Position numbers and translations under genes: made by a program. DNA of 6,550 bases, from contig JAKAMO010000121.1 of NCBI GenBank assembly GCA_021812825.1, positions 1 through 6,550 of the forward strand, written 5' to 3'. Shown one piece after another: positions 1-5,851 of the stretch. The notes beneath the pieces are model-generated. The model was not told the origin of the DNA. It was given only the letters and a program-made list of their open reading frames with translations, and did not search any database. The DNA comes from a bacterium (GTDB lineage Bacteria > Elusimicrobiota > Elusimicrobia > Elusimicrobiales > UBA9959). How positions within the stretch are numbered: position 1 is the stretch's first letter; each line of letters begins with the position of its first letter.

Positions 1-1253
1 TCCTTTATTACTGCCTTTTCCTTCACCAGCGCCATCGTCTTGCTCTCTACCATCGACGCGCGGATGTACTCCTTGCGCTTCTCGAACAGCTCCCTGCCCT
101 TCGCCTTCTCCTCCTCGGTGTTAAGACGGGTCATGACCTTATCGAGCTCCGCGTTGAGCTCGGCGTCCGTCGCCTCGATCTTCTCCTTCTTGGCGATATG
201 GTGGAGTATGTAGGTAAGGGAGAGATTGCGCTCCGCCACCGGCTTCAGGCGTTCAAGCATCGCGTCGTCGGGCAGGCGCTGCTCCAGCGGCGCGCGCTTC
301 TTGAAGAGCTCCAGCAGCTCCTGCGCCTCTTCCTTCACCAGCGTGGGGGGGAGGGAGAGGGGATTGTTCTTGATCAGCGCGTCCTCGAGCTGGCCGAGCA
401 TCTCCTTCTCCGTCTTCTCGGTCGCCCCGTCCTCCAGCAGCTTCCGGACGTTGGATTTCAGCTCGTCCACCGTCTTTACGCCGGCTTCCTTCAGGAAGTT
501 CTCGTCCAGCTCCGGCACGACCTTCCGCTTGATCTCCCTGACGGTCACCCTGAAATGCATCTTCTTGTCGCCGAACGGGGCGTCGAACTCACGCGTCTCG
601 TCCTTCTTGGCGCCGGCCACCGCCTCGGCCAGGCCGGCGATGGTCTGCGGGCTGGAGAGGTCCACGATCTCGCCCTTGACCGAGCCGTCCTGCACGGGCT
701 GGCCGTTCTCGAACGTATCGTAATCCACTATGACGAAGTGCGACTTGCCGGCCGCCTCGCCGTCGTCGGCGGGCTTCAGGTAGGCGTTGTACTCGCGGAC
801 CTGGGAAATGTACTTGTCGATCTCGGCGTCGGTGACCTTATGCAGCTTGCGGGTAGCGGCTATCTTCTCGTAGCCCTTCGGCTCTATGAGCGGGGAACAC
901 TCGAACTGTATCTCGAAGTACAGTTTCTTACCCTGCTCGTAAGAGACGTTCTTGAGCAACGGGGAGACGACGGGGGTCAGCTCCGAGGATTTGATTATCT
1001 CCGGCAGAGCGGATTTGGCTGCGATGTCCAGGACCTCGTCCTTGACCATAGCAGGGAACTGCTCCTTGATCATGGCCAGGGGAACCTTGCCGACACGGAA
1101 GCCGGGCAGACTGACTACGCTCTGAAGACGCACCACGGCGGCCTGTGAAGCTTCCTCCAGGGCCTTGGGATCCAGCGTGACCCCGAATATGTGCACGCAG
1201 CCTTCCTGCTTGATCTTCTTGATGCTGTCGCCGAAAACCATCGTGATCTTCAT
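1..1253 (-). CDS. tig: Trigger factor, ribosome-associated chaperone (3' end cut by window edge)
   Basis: Trigger factor binds the ribosome at the exit tunnel and shields nascent chains; it acts in the cytoplasm. The leftward reading frame is open for 417 codons from ATG 1253-1251 to the window edge. The N-terminal domain holds the ribosome-docking signature GFRVGKVP at residues 51-58 (family pattern GFRxGKxP). A central FKBP-type PPIase-like domain lies at about 160-240, followed by a charged helical C-terminal domain. The family is usually about 430 residues and the last visible residues resemble its C-terminal helix, so little is missing. A clear Shine-Dalgarno GGAGG sits 4 nt before this ATG, which favours it over the in-frame ATG at codon 5. 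The gene starts 39 nt after tRNA-Leu on the same strand, with no terminator or good promoter seen between, so co-transcription is likely. The PPIase domain looks degenerate and shortened. In many bacteria clpP and clpX follow tig; here that would be outside the window. Confidence 0.95.
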   Translation of the reverse strand, partial: MKITMVFGDSIKKIKQEGCVHIFGVTLDPKALEEASQAAVVRLQSVVSLPGFRVGKVPLAMIKEQFPAMVKDEVLDIAAKSALPEIIKSSELTPVVSPLLKNVSYEQGKKLYFEIQFECSPLIEPKGYEKIAATRKLHKVTDAEIDKYISQVREYNAYLKPADDGEAAGKSHFVIVDYDTFENGQPVQDGSVKGEIVDLSSPQTIAGLAEAVAGAKKDETREFDAPFGDKKMHFRVTVREIKRKVVPELDENFLKEAGVKTVDELKSNVRKLLEDGATEKTEKEMLGQLEDALIKNNPLSLPPTLVKEEAQELLELFKKRAPLEQRLPDDAMLERLKPVAERNLSLTYILHHIAKKEKIEATDAELNAELDKVMTRLNTEEEKAKGRELFEKRKEYIRASMVESKTMALVKEKAVIK

Positions 1254-1292
1254 GTTGCCTCCACTGTTAGCGCTGCGCGGCCCGCCCGGTAC

Positions 1293-1379
1293 TGGTGCCG
1301 GGACGGGGACTTGAACCCCGACGGGTGTTAACCCACATGGTCCTAAGCCATGCGCGTCTGCCGATTCCGCCATCCCGGC
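1293..1379 (-). tRNA. tRNA-Leu, anticodon UAG, with encoded CCA
   Basis: On the minus strand this folds as a complete class II (long variable arm) tRNA. The acceptor GCCGGGA pairs with TCCCGGC. The anticodon stem CATGG/CCATG closes loop CTTAGGA, which puts TAG at positions 34-36 (complement of 1343-1345) and so reads CTA and CTG-type leucine codons. The variable arm has a GGGT/ACCC stem, and the T arm is CGGGG-TTCAAGT-CCCCG. The discriminator is A (1296), followed directly by an encoded CCA (1295-1293). All stems pair cleanly. It lies 39 nt upstream of tig on the same strand. Confidence 0.97.
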
Positions 1380-1416
1380 CGAGTTCCGAGGCCCGGCCTG
1401 CGTGTTCAACGAACCG

Positions 1417-1493
1417 AAAAAAAAAGAGCAATGAGTTCTGAGTTTCCGGGGAGGTCGCGCCTTCGCCCTTTACTCGCCGACTACTCATTACTC
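1417..1493 (-). terminator. Long inverted repeat plus nine-T run between the tRNA genes (terminator-like or structured RNA)
   Basis: Read leftward, GAGTAATGAGT (1493-1483) can pair with ACTCATTGCTC (1436-1426) over 11 positions, with one G-U pair. Nine Ts (1425-1417) follow immediately. The 46-nt interior can form a smaller GTCG-CG/CG-CGAC stem with one bulged G. The stem-plus-T-run order fits an intrinsic terminator for the tRNA-Lys transcript, but the stem is AT-rich and the enclosed segment is unusually large. A small structured RNA or a dispersed repeat are alternatives. If it terminates fully, tRNA-Leu and tig would need another promoter, and I see no convincing one. Confidence 0.45.
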
Positions 1494-1511
1494 CGCTGCT
1501 AGAAAATCTTT

Positions 1512-1583
1512 TGGGCCATACGGGATTCGAACCTGTAACCTTACGCTTAAGAGGCGTCTGCTCTACCGTTGAGCTAATGGCCC
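1512..1583 (-). tRNA. tRNA-Lys, anticodon CUU, no encoded CCA
   Basis: The minus strand gives a 72-nt cloverleaf plan. Acceptor GGGCCAT pairs with ATGGCCC, the D stem is GCTC/GAGC with a GG-containing loop, anticodon loop CTCTTAA puts CTT at 34-36, and the T loop is TTCGAAT. The discriminator is A at 1512, followed by AAA rather than CCA, so CCA must be added enzymatically. CUU reads AAG lysine codons, common in this GC-rich sequence. Two stem positions do not pair: G27-A43 in the anticodon stem and A51-C63 in the T stem. The invariant loop bases are intact, so I call it functional with slightly reduced certainty. Confidence 0.93.
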
Positions 1584-1591
1584 GTGCAAAT

Positions 1592-1620
1592 ATTATACAT
1601 AAACCGGAAAAAAAACCAAA
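1592..1620 (-). promoter_or_regulatory. Sigma70-type promoter of tRNA-Lys
   Basis: Leftward, a perfect TATAAT lies at 1597-1592. Candidate -35 hexamers are weak: TTGGTT at 16-nt spacing (1619-1614) or TTTGGT at 17-nt spacing (1620-1615). The predicted start is near 1585, two bases before the tRNA 5' end at 1583, which is the expected geometry for a tRNA gene. A T-rich/A-rich stretch upstream could act as an UP element. Confidence 0.75.
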
Positions 1621-1628
1621 ATTTTTTT
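1608..1628. other. A-tract/T-tract between divergent promoters
   Basis: On the plus strand, eight As, CC, four As and seven Ts follow each other within GC-rich surroundings. The tract lies just upstream of the tRNA-Lys -10 on one strand and about 45 bp upstream of the SpoIID-gene -10 on the other. It could bend DNA or bind the alpha subunit of RNA polymerase for either promoter. The composition is directly visible; the role is inferred. Confidence 0.5.
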
Positions 1629-1644
1629 CGATCCCGCCGGACGC

Positions 1645-1666
1645 GCGGCCTTCCATTGCGGCCGCA
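1645..1666. repeat. GC palindrome and hairpin-capable repeat upstream of the SpoIID gene
   Basis: TGCGGCCGCA (1657-1666) is a perfect 10-bp palindrome. In addition, GCGGCC at 1645-1650 can pair with GGCCGC at 1660-1665 across a 9-nt loop. The element ends 7 bp before the putative -10 of the rightward gene, a position suited to an operator. No T-run follows on either strand, so it is not an intrinsic terminator. A chance match in GC-rich DNA is possible. Confidence 0.35.
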
Positions 1667-1673
1667 TAATTGC

Positions 1674-1687
1674 TAGATTTATTCCTT
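1674..1687 (+). promoter_or_regulatory. Extended -10 promoter predicting a leaderless or near-leaderless transcript
   Basis: TGC followed by TAGATT (1674-1679) is an extended -10 element (TG one base before the hexamer, 4 of 6 hexamer matches). The hexamer ends 8 nt before ATG 1688, so the start would be at about 1686. No Shine-Dalgarno precedes the ATG and the -35 region (TTCCAT, 1651-1656) is poor. CATAAT at 1665-1670 is an alternative -10 and would give a leader of about 11 nt. The same spacing occurs upstream of the DUF177 gene. Confidence 0.45.
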
Positions 1688-3721
1688 ATGACGACGTTCA
1701 TCGCGGCGCTGTTGCTGGCGGGCTTAGGCACGTCACCGCTGAGCGCGCAGTCGGAGGACCTAGGCAAGACCTACTCCGACGCGGCCGCGCAATGGCTGGA
1801 CGGCAGGCCGGAGGACGCCGTGGGAGCGTTGAAGTACGTGGTCTACCGCTCCTCCGACCAGGCGCTGGCCACGGCGGCCCTGAGGGACCTGGCGGTGCTG
1901 CTGGCCGAGGACGGCAAGAACGGCGAGGCTCTGGCGTACCTCGCCAAGGGCGAGATACTCTCACCGGAAGATTTCTATATCCACTTCGAGAAAGGCTGGA
2001 ACCTCCTCGGGCTGGAGAAGTACCAGGACGCCAGGGCCTCCTTCGAGAAAGCGCTCACCCTGACGGCCGACCAGGACCTCACCAGCCAGGCCCGCCTCGG
2101 CATGGCCATGGCGGAGGCGGAGCTGGGGGGGCCGGCCGCCTCGATAGACGACCTCCACTCCGTCTACGGACGCTATCCATATCTGCTATCCCCCGCGGCA
2201 CAGCTGATCAGCGAGAACCTCGTGCGTCTCAAAAAGCGGCCTCACGCCCTTAACTTCATCAAGGAAGCCCTCACCTACGACCCGCGCAATATCCAGGCGG
2301 AGATAGATCTCGCCGGGCTCTACGACGACTCCGACTACCAGACCCAGGCCTGGCAGACGTATTACACCCTCTCGGACCTGGACCCGGAGGACGGATATTT
2401 CGCCGCGAAGGAGAGGAAGTTCCGCAAGTACGTGAAGGGAAAGCTGGACGATCTGCTCTACTGGGCGCGGCTGGCCTGGCCGGCCCATAAGCACCCTGTG
2501 CCGCAGAACGGCGCGAAGATAAAGCTGGGCCTCTACGCCGACAAGAACGGCGTTCCGGCCGTGGTAAAAAGCTTCAGGTTCATATCGGTCTCCGACTTCA
2601 ACATAATCGATACCCGGCTGGGGCAGGTGGCTGGCGGCAGGGGCGGAATGCAGTGGACGGTCTCTTACGACGAGACCAACCGCATCTACGAGATACGGGA
2701 CAGCATGAACTCCGTGGCGCACTCCACGCGCAACAGCCTCCGCATAGTGCCGAAAGTTCCCGGCAGCGTCATACTTATCAAGAACCCCGACCTCGGCGAC
2801 GCTCACGGCATCAACAGATCCGACAAGGAAGTCTCCGGCGAGCTGCTCGCCCTGGTGAAGGAGAAGGGGTTCTGGCTGATCGACGAGACCGCGCTCGAGA
2901 CACTGGTGAGCCCCGTCAGCGCCCATCTTGCCGGCACCTCGCGTCTGCCCGAGCAGTTGAAGGCCATCGCCGTGGTGGTCCGCACCCGCCTGACGCGCCT
3001 GGCCCGTCAGCTGTCCCATGACAGCCGCGAGTATAACCTGTGCGACTCCGCCCACTGCCTCCCGTTCCTTGGTCTGCAGACTGAGAACTCGGTCTCGGCG
3101 AAGGCCGCCGCGGACACCGCCGGCGAGACGCTCTCCTCAGGCGGAGCTCTGGCCCCTGCCGCCCTGCACAAGGCCTGCGGCGGCTTCACCAGTTCCGGCG
3201 CCAACGATGGAGGCCGGCCGCTGCCCAAGCTTACCCCTTTCACCCTGTACGACTACACTTTGCGAGCGCCTCCGGACGGCCTGCTCTGTCTCGCCGAGGA
3301 CAAGACCGAAAGCTCCGACGTCTATTGGACCCTGCTGCTGCAGCCGCGCTGGATCGAGGACCGCGTCAACCGCATAAAGAAGGTCGGCTACATCAAGGCC
3401 ATCGTCCCGCTGGCGCGCAACGCCGACGGCAAGATAAGGGCCATAAGGATAGACGGCACGGCGGGCTCGGCCCAGGTGGAAGGCCGGGAGGAGATCTCCT
3501 TCGTGCTCGGCGCCGGCGCCGTGCGTTCGGCCTTCTTCAGCATCCGTCCCGTCTTCAAGGGGAAATACCCCAGGTTCTTCATGCTGCGCGGCATCGGCAC
3601 CGGCGACGGGGACGGCCTGTGCCTGCTGGGCTCGCGCGGCATGGCCAAGTCGCTCGGCTCGAAATACCGGGACATCCTGAGCCACTATTTTCCATTATAT
3701 AAGGTAGGGAAGACCCGCTAG
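1688..3721 (+). CDS. Exported TPR-repeat protein with SpoIID/LytB-type domain
   Basis: Predicted 677-residue secreted or periplasmic protein. Residues 1-20 form a hydrophobic signal-like segment with possible cleavage after SA-20. Residues about 25-250 are helical TPR-like repeats. From about 275 the SpoIID pattern begins (KIKLGLYADKNG, a region like the usual amidase-enhancer N-part). The core is PEQLKAIAVVVRT with Glu422 at the position of the lytic-transglycosylase glutamate. CDSAHC follows at 452-457, with the Cys-His-Cys seen as a metal site in this family, then ACGGFT. The end (about 634-665) is GTGDGDGLCLLGSRGMA and a DILSHYFP motif. SpoIID proteins cleave peptidoglycan glycan strands; LytB relatives enhance amidases. 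The usual C-terminal GHGVG...Q is GDGDG...L here, so activity is uncertain. An in-frame TTG at 1670 is an alternative start, but TAA at 1667 blocks further extension. It probably leads a three-gene operon. Confidence 0.85.
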   Translation: MTTFIAALLLAGLGTSPLSAQSEDLGKTYSDAAAQWLDGRPEDAVGALKYVVYRSSDQALATAALRDLAVLLAEDGKNGEALAYLAKGEILSPEDFYIHFEKGWNLLGLEKYQDARASFEKALTLTADQDLTSQARLGMAMAEAELGGPAASIDDLHSVYGRYPYLLSPAAQLISENLVRLKKRPHALNFIKEALTYDPRNIQAEIDLAGLYDDSDYQTQAWQTYYTLSDLDPEDGYFAAKERKFRKYVKGKLDDLLYWARLAWPAHKHPVPQNGAKIKLGLYADKNGVPAVVKSFRFISVSDFNIIDTRLGQVAGGRGGMQWTVSYDETNRIYEIRDSMNSVAHSTRNSLRIVPKVPGSVILIKNPDLGDAHGINRSDKEVSGELLALVKEKGFWLIDETALETLVSPVSAHLAGTSRLPEQLKAIAVVVRTRLTRLARQLSHDSREYNLCDSAHCLPFLGLQTENSVSAKAAADTAGETLSSGGALAPAALHKACGGFTSSGANDGGRPLPKLTPFTLYDYTLRAPPDGLLCLAEDKTESSDVYWTLLLQPRWIEDRVNRIKKVGYIKAIVPLARNADGKIRAIRIDGTAGSAQVEGREEISFVLGAGAVRSAFFSIRPVFKGKYPRFFMLRGIGTGDGDGLCLLGSRGMAKSLGSKYRDILSHYFPLYKVGKTR

Positions 3722-3728
3722 GGGCCCG

Positions 3729-4871
3729 ATGGAAAAGGCAGTACACATAATCACCCGCCTGGATTTCGGCGGGGCTCAGGGCAACACGCTCTATACGGCC
3801 GCGCACCTGGACAGGGCCCGTTTCGAGCCGCTGATAATAACCGGCCGCGGCGGCATACTGGACGGAGAGGCTCCGCCCGGCCTCCTGCTAGAATCCCGCT
3901 ATCTGGCGCGCAGCATAAACCCCTGGAAGGACGCGGCCGCCTTCTTCGAGCTGAGAAGCATGCTGAAGGAGCTGAGGCCGGCGCTGGTCCATACGCACTC
4001 CTCCAAAGCCGGAATACTGGGCCGCCTCGCCGCGGCCTCGGCCGGAGTACCGGTAATAATCCACACCTTCCACGGCTTCGGCTTCCATCCCCGGCAGAAC
4101 TTCCTTGTCCGCTCCCTCTATGTCGCCCTGGAGAAGTTCTGCGCCAGATTCTGCGACGCGCTGGTGTTCGTCTCAAGGGCGAACATGGAGACCGCCAGGC
4201 AGGCCGGGATAGGCCGCCAGGCGCAGTATCGCCTGATACGCAGCGGCGTAAAGCTCTCCAACTATCCAGCCACCGGGCGGGCGGCCCGGAGAGCCGAGTT
4301 CGGCTTCGCCGCAGACAACGTGGTGGTGGTAAGTATCGGCAACGCCAAGCCGCAGAAGAACCCGGGCGCCTTCCTGGCCGCCGCTGCCAGGCTGGCCGCG
4401 GCCCACCCTCGCGCGAGGTTCCTCTTCGTCGGCGGCGGGGAGTCGCTGGACAGCCTGAGGGCCGGGGCCAGGGAGTTGGGACTTGAGAAGACATGCATCT
4501 TCACCGGCTGGCGCAAGGATACTCCCGAACTGCTGGCCGCCGGAGACATCTTCGCGCTGACCTCGCTGTGGGAAGGCCTGCCCCGCAGCCTTGTAGAGGC
4601 CATGCGCACAGGGCTGCCGTCCGTCTGCTACCTCACCGACGGGGTCGCGGACATACTGCAGGACGGGCGCAACGGCTTCGCCGTGAAGCAGGGGGACCTG
4701 GACGCCTTCTGCGCCGCGCTTTCCCGCCTCATCTCCGACGAAGACCTCCGGGGCAGGCTCGCGGCCGGAGCCGCGGCGGCCGACCTGGCGGAATTCGACA
4801 TAGATTTCATGGTCCGCAGCCAGGAAGAGCTCTATTCGGAGCTGCTGAGGGGAAAAGGGGCGAATCGATGA
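3729..4871 (+). CDS. Glycosyltransferase family 4 (GT-B fold)
   Basis: 380-residue cytoplasmic or membrane-associated sugar transferase using a nucleotide-sugar donor; the acceptor cannot be told from sequence. The N-terminal GT4 domain has the loop DFGGAQGNTL at about 12-21 and a THSSKAGILGRLAA segment with HTFHGFGFH, typical of enzymes of polysaccharide and lipid-linked glycan synthesis. The C-terminal GT1-type domain starts near VVSIGNAKPQKN. It contains FVGGGE, FTGWRKD and the EX7E motif EGLPRSLVE (Glu282 and Glu290), which binds the donor. Length and both domains are complete. The ATG lies 7 nt after the SpoIID-gene stop; the AGGGG that includes that stop can serve as Shine-Dalgarno. The 3' end overlaps the next gene by ATGA, so the two are translationally coupled. 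ATA outnumbers ATC for isoleucine (11 to 6 by my count), odd for such GC-rich DNA. Family is certain; pathway is inferred as envelope glycan assembly. Confidence 0.92.
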   Translation: MEKAVHIITRLDFGGAQGNTLYTAAHLDRARFEPLIITGRGGILDGEAPPGLLLESRYLARSINPWKDAAAFFELRSMLKELRPALVHTHSSKAGILGRLAAASAGVPVIIHTFHGFGFHPRQNFLVRSLYVALEKFCARFCDALVFVSRANMETARQAGIGRQAQYRLIRSGVKLSNYPATGRAARRAEFGFAADNVVVVSIGNAKPQKNPGAFLAAAARLAAAHPRARFLFVGGGESLDSLRAGARELGLEKTCIFTGWRKDTPELLAAGDIFALTSLWEGLPRSLVEAMRTGLPSVCYLTDGVADILQDGRNGFAVKQGDLDAFCAALSRLISDEDLRGRLAAGAAAADLAEFDIDFMVRSQEELYSELLRGKGANR

Positions 4872-5818
4872 GCGTACTAGTATCGGCGGTAGTACCCGTC
4901 TTCAACGAGAAGGGGAGCCTTGAGGCTTTCGAGAAGGAGCTCTCGGCCTCGCTGGCCGCCCTGAGGAGACCTTACGAGATAATCTGGGTGGACGACGGCA
5001 GCACCGACGGCTCTTTCCAGCTGCTGCGCGGCTTCTCCGGCAGGCCCAGGCAGCGCGCGCTGCGGCTGGCGAAGAACTACGGCCAGACCGCGGCCATGGC
5101 CGCCGGCATAGCCGAGGCGAGGGGAGAGTGGATAGTGACCCTGGACGCCGACGGACAGAACGATCCGGACGACATACAGCGCCTGCTGGCCGCCGCGGCC
5201 GGCGGCGCCGACGTTGTAAGCGGCTGGCGCCGCAGGAGGAACGACCCTTTCCTCACCAGGGTGCTCCCGTCCCGCGCGGCCAACGCCGTCATCTCCGCGG
5301 TCACGGGCCTTAAGCTGCACGACTTCGGATGCACTCTCAAGGTGTACCGCGCCGCCCTGCTGAAGGAAGCGGACCTGTACGGCGAGATGCACCGTTTCCT
5401 GCCGGCCATACTCGCCTACGCCGGAGCATCCGTCTCCGAGCTGGAGGTCAACCACCGGCCGCGCGGGGCCGGCCGCTCGAAGTACGGACTGGCGCGGACG
5501 TTCAAGGTGCTGCTGGACCTGCTGACGGTCAAGTTCATGGGGGATTTCATCACCAAGCCGATCTACCTTTTCGGCGGGATCAGCATGGCGCTGCTGGCGT
5601 CCTCGGCGCTGATGGCCGCGTACACCCTGTACAACAAGTTCTGGAACGCCATATACGTCAAGGACCAGCCCCTCTTCCTGCTGTCCATCTTCTTCGCCCT
5701 GGTCGGCGTCCAGTTCGCGGTCCTCGGGCTGATCGCGGAGGTGCTGATCCGCACCTACCATTCCTCCAGCAGGAAGCCTCCTTACGCCGTGGCGGAAAAG
5801 GCCGGGGAAGCCTGTTGA
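4868..5818 (+). CDS. GT2 polyprenyl-phosphate sugar transferase (DPM1/GtrB/ArnC-like)
   Basis: 316-residue membrane enzyme predicted to move a sugar from a nucleotide donor to a polyprenyl phosphate at the cytoplasmic face. The GT-A domain opens with SAVVPVFNE (6-14) and has VDDGSTDGS at 41-49 and the metal-binding DAD in TLDADGQNDP at 91-100. A GCTLKVYR motif and RGAGRSKYGLAR follow, all typical of the dolichyl-phosphate-mannose-synthase-like group. Two membrane helices follow at about 232-252 and 268-292, as in GtrB and ArnC, and the 316-residue length matches these (roughly 305-325). The start is set by the ATGA overlap with the GT4 stop and by the purine-rich GGGGAAAAGGGG upstream. A longer in-frame opening back to 4493 is only the overlapping GT4 region read in another frame. 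Sugar and end product are unknown; a flippase and a GT-C partner would be expected elsewhere. Confidence 0.92.
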   Translation: MSVLVSAVVPVFNEKGSLEAFEKELSASLAALRRPYEIIWVDDGSTDGSFQLLRGFSGRPRQRALRLAKNYGQTAAMAAGIAEARGEWIVTLDADGQNDPDDIQRLLAAAAGGADVVSGWRRRRNDPFLTRVLPSRAANAVISAVTGLKLHDFGCTLKVYRAALLKEADLYGEMHRFLPAILAYAGASVSELEVNHRPRGAGRSKYGLARTFKVLLDLLTVKFMGDFITKPIYLFGGISMALLASSALMAAYTLYNKFWNAIYVKDQPLFLLSIFFALVGVQFAVLGLIAEVLIRTYHSSSRKPPYAVAEKAGEAC

Positions 5819-5843
5819 CCGGCGGCGGCAATATTGGTATCTT
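5815..5843 (+). promoter_or_regulatory. Promoter of the DUF177-rpmF unit, leaderless geometry
   Basis: TTGACC (5815-5820, 5 of 6 to the -35 consensus) and TATCTT (5838-5843, 4 of 6) are separated by exactly 17 nt, and TGG before the hexamer gives an extended -10. The predicted start is at about 5850, only 2 nt before ATG 5852. There is no Shine-Dalgarno. The -35 overlaps the stop codon of the upstream GT2 gene. Confidence 0.6.
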
Positions 5844-5851
5844 TTGCTCCC

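Noticed and set aside
198..1148. 316-codon rightward open frame opposite tig
   Set aside because: It is antisense to a clear trigger factor gene, its leucine/arginine-rich translation matches no family I know, and GC-rich DNA produces such frames routinely.
1497..1505. TGCTAGAAA on the plus strand between the tRNAs
   Set aside because: It has no -35 and points toward the antisense side of tRNA-Lys with no gene to serve.
1267..1767. 166-codon leftward open frame across the tRNA region
   Set aside because: It runs through both tRNA genes; parts such as STVEQTPLKRKVTGSNPV are the familiar translation of a tRNA.
2186..3055. 289-codon leftward open frame inside the SpoIID gene
   Set aside because: It lies antisense to a conserved protein domain and has no recognisable motif.
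3886..3894. TGCTAGAAT, an extended -10-like element inside the GT4 gene
   Set aside because: No -35 match at suitable spacing and no start codon downstream fits; likely coincidence.
3751..4494. 247-codon leftward open frame opposite the GT4 gene
   Set aside because: Its Arg/Pro/Ser-rich low-complexity translation is typical of a shadow frame in GC-rich DNA.
4493..4867. N-terminal extension of the GT2 reading frame back to ATG 4493
   Set aside because: It overlaps the conserved GT4 C-terminal domain in another frame and is Arg/Gly-rich noise; the ATGA start at 4868 begins exactly at the GT2 domain.
5455..5475. GC-rich self-complementary stretch in the GT2 gene
   Set aside because: It encodes conserved family residues (RPRGAGRSKYG) and is explained by GC-rich codons; no T-run follows.
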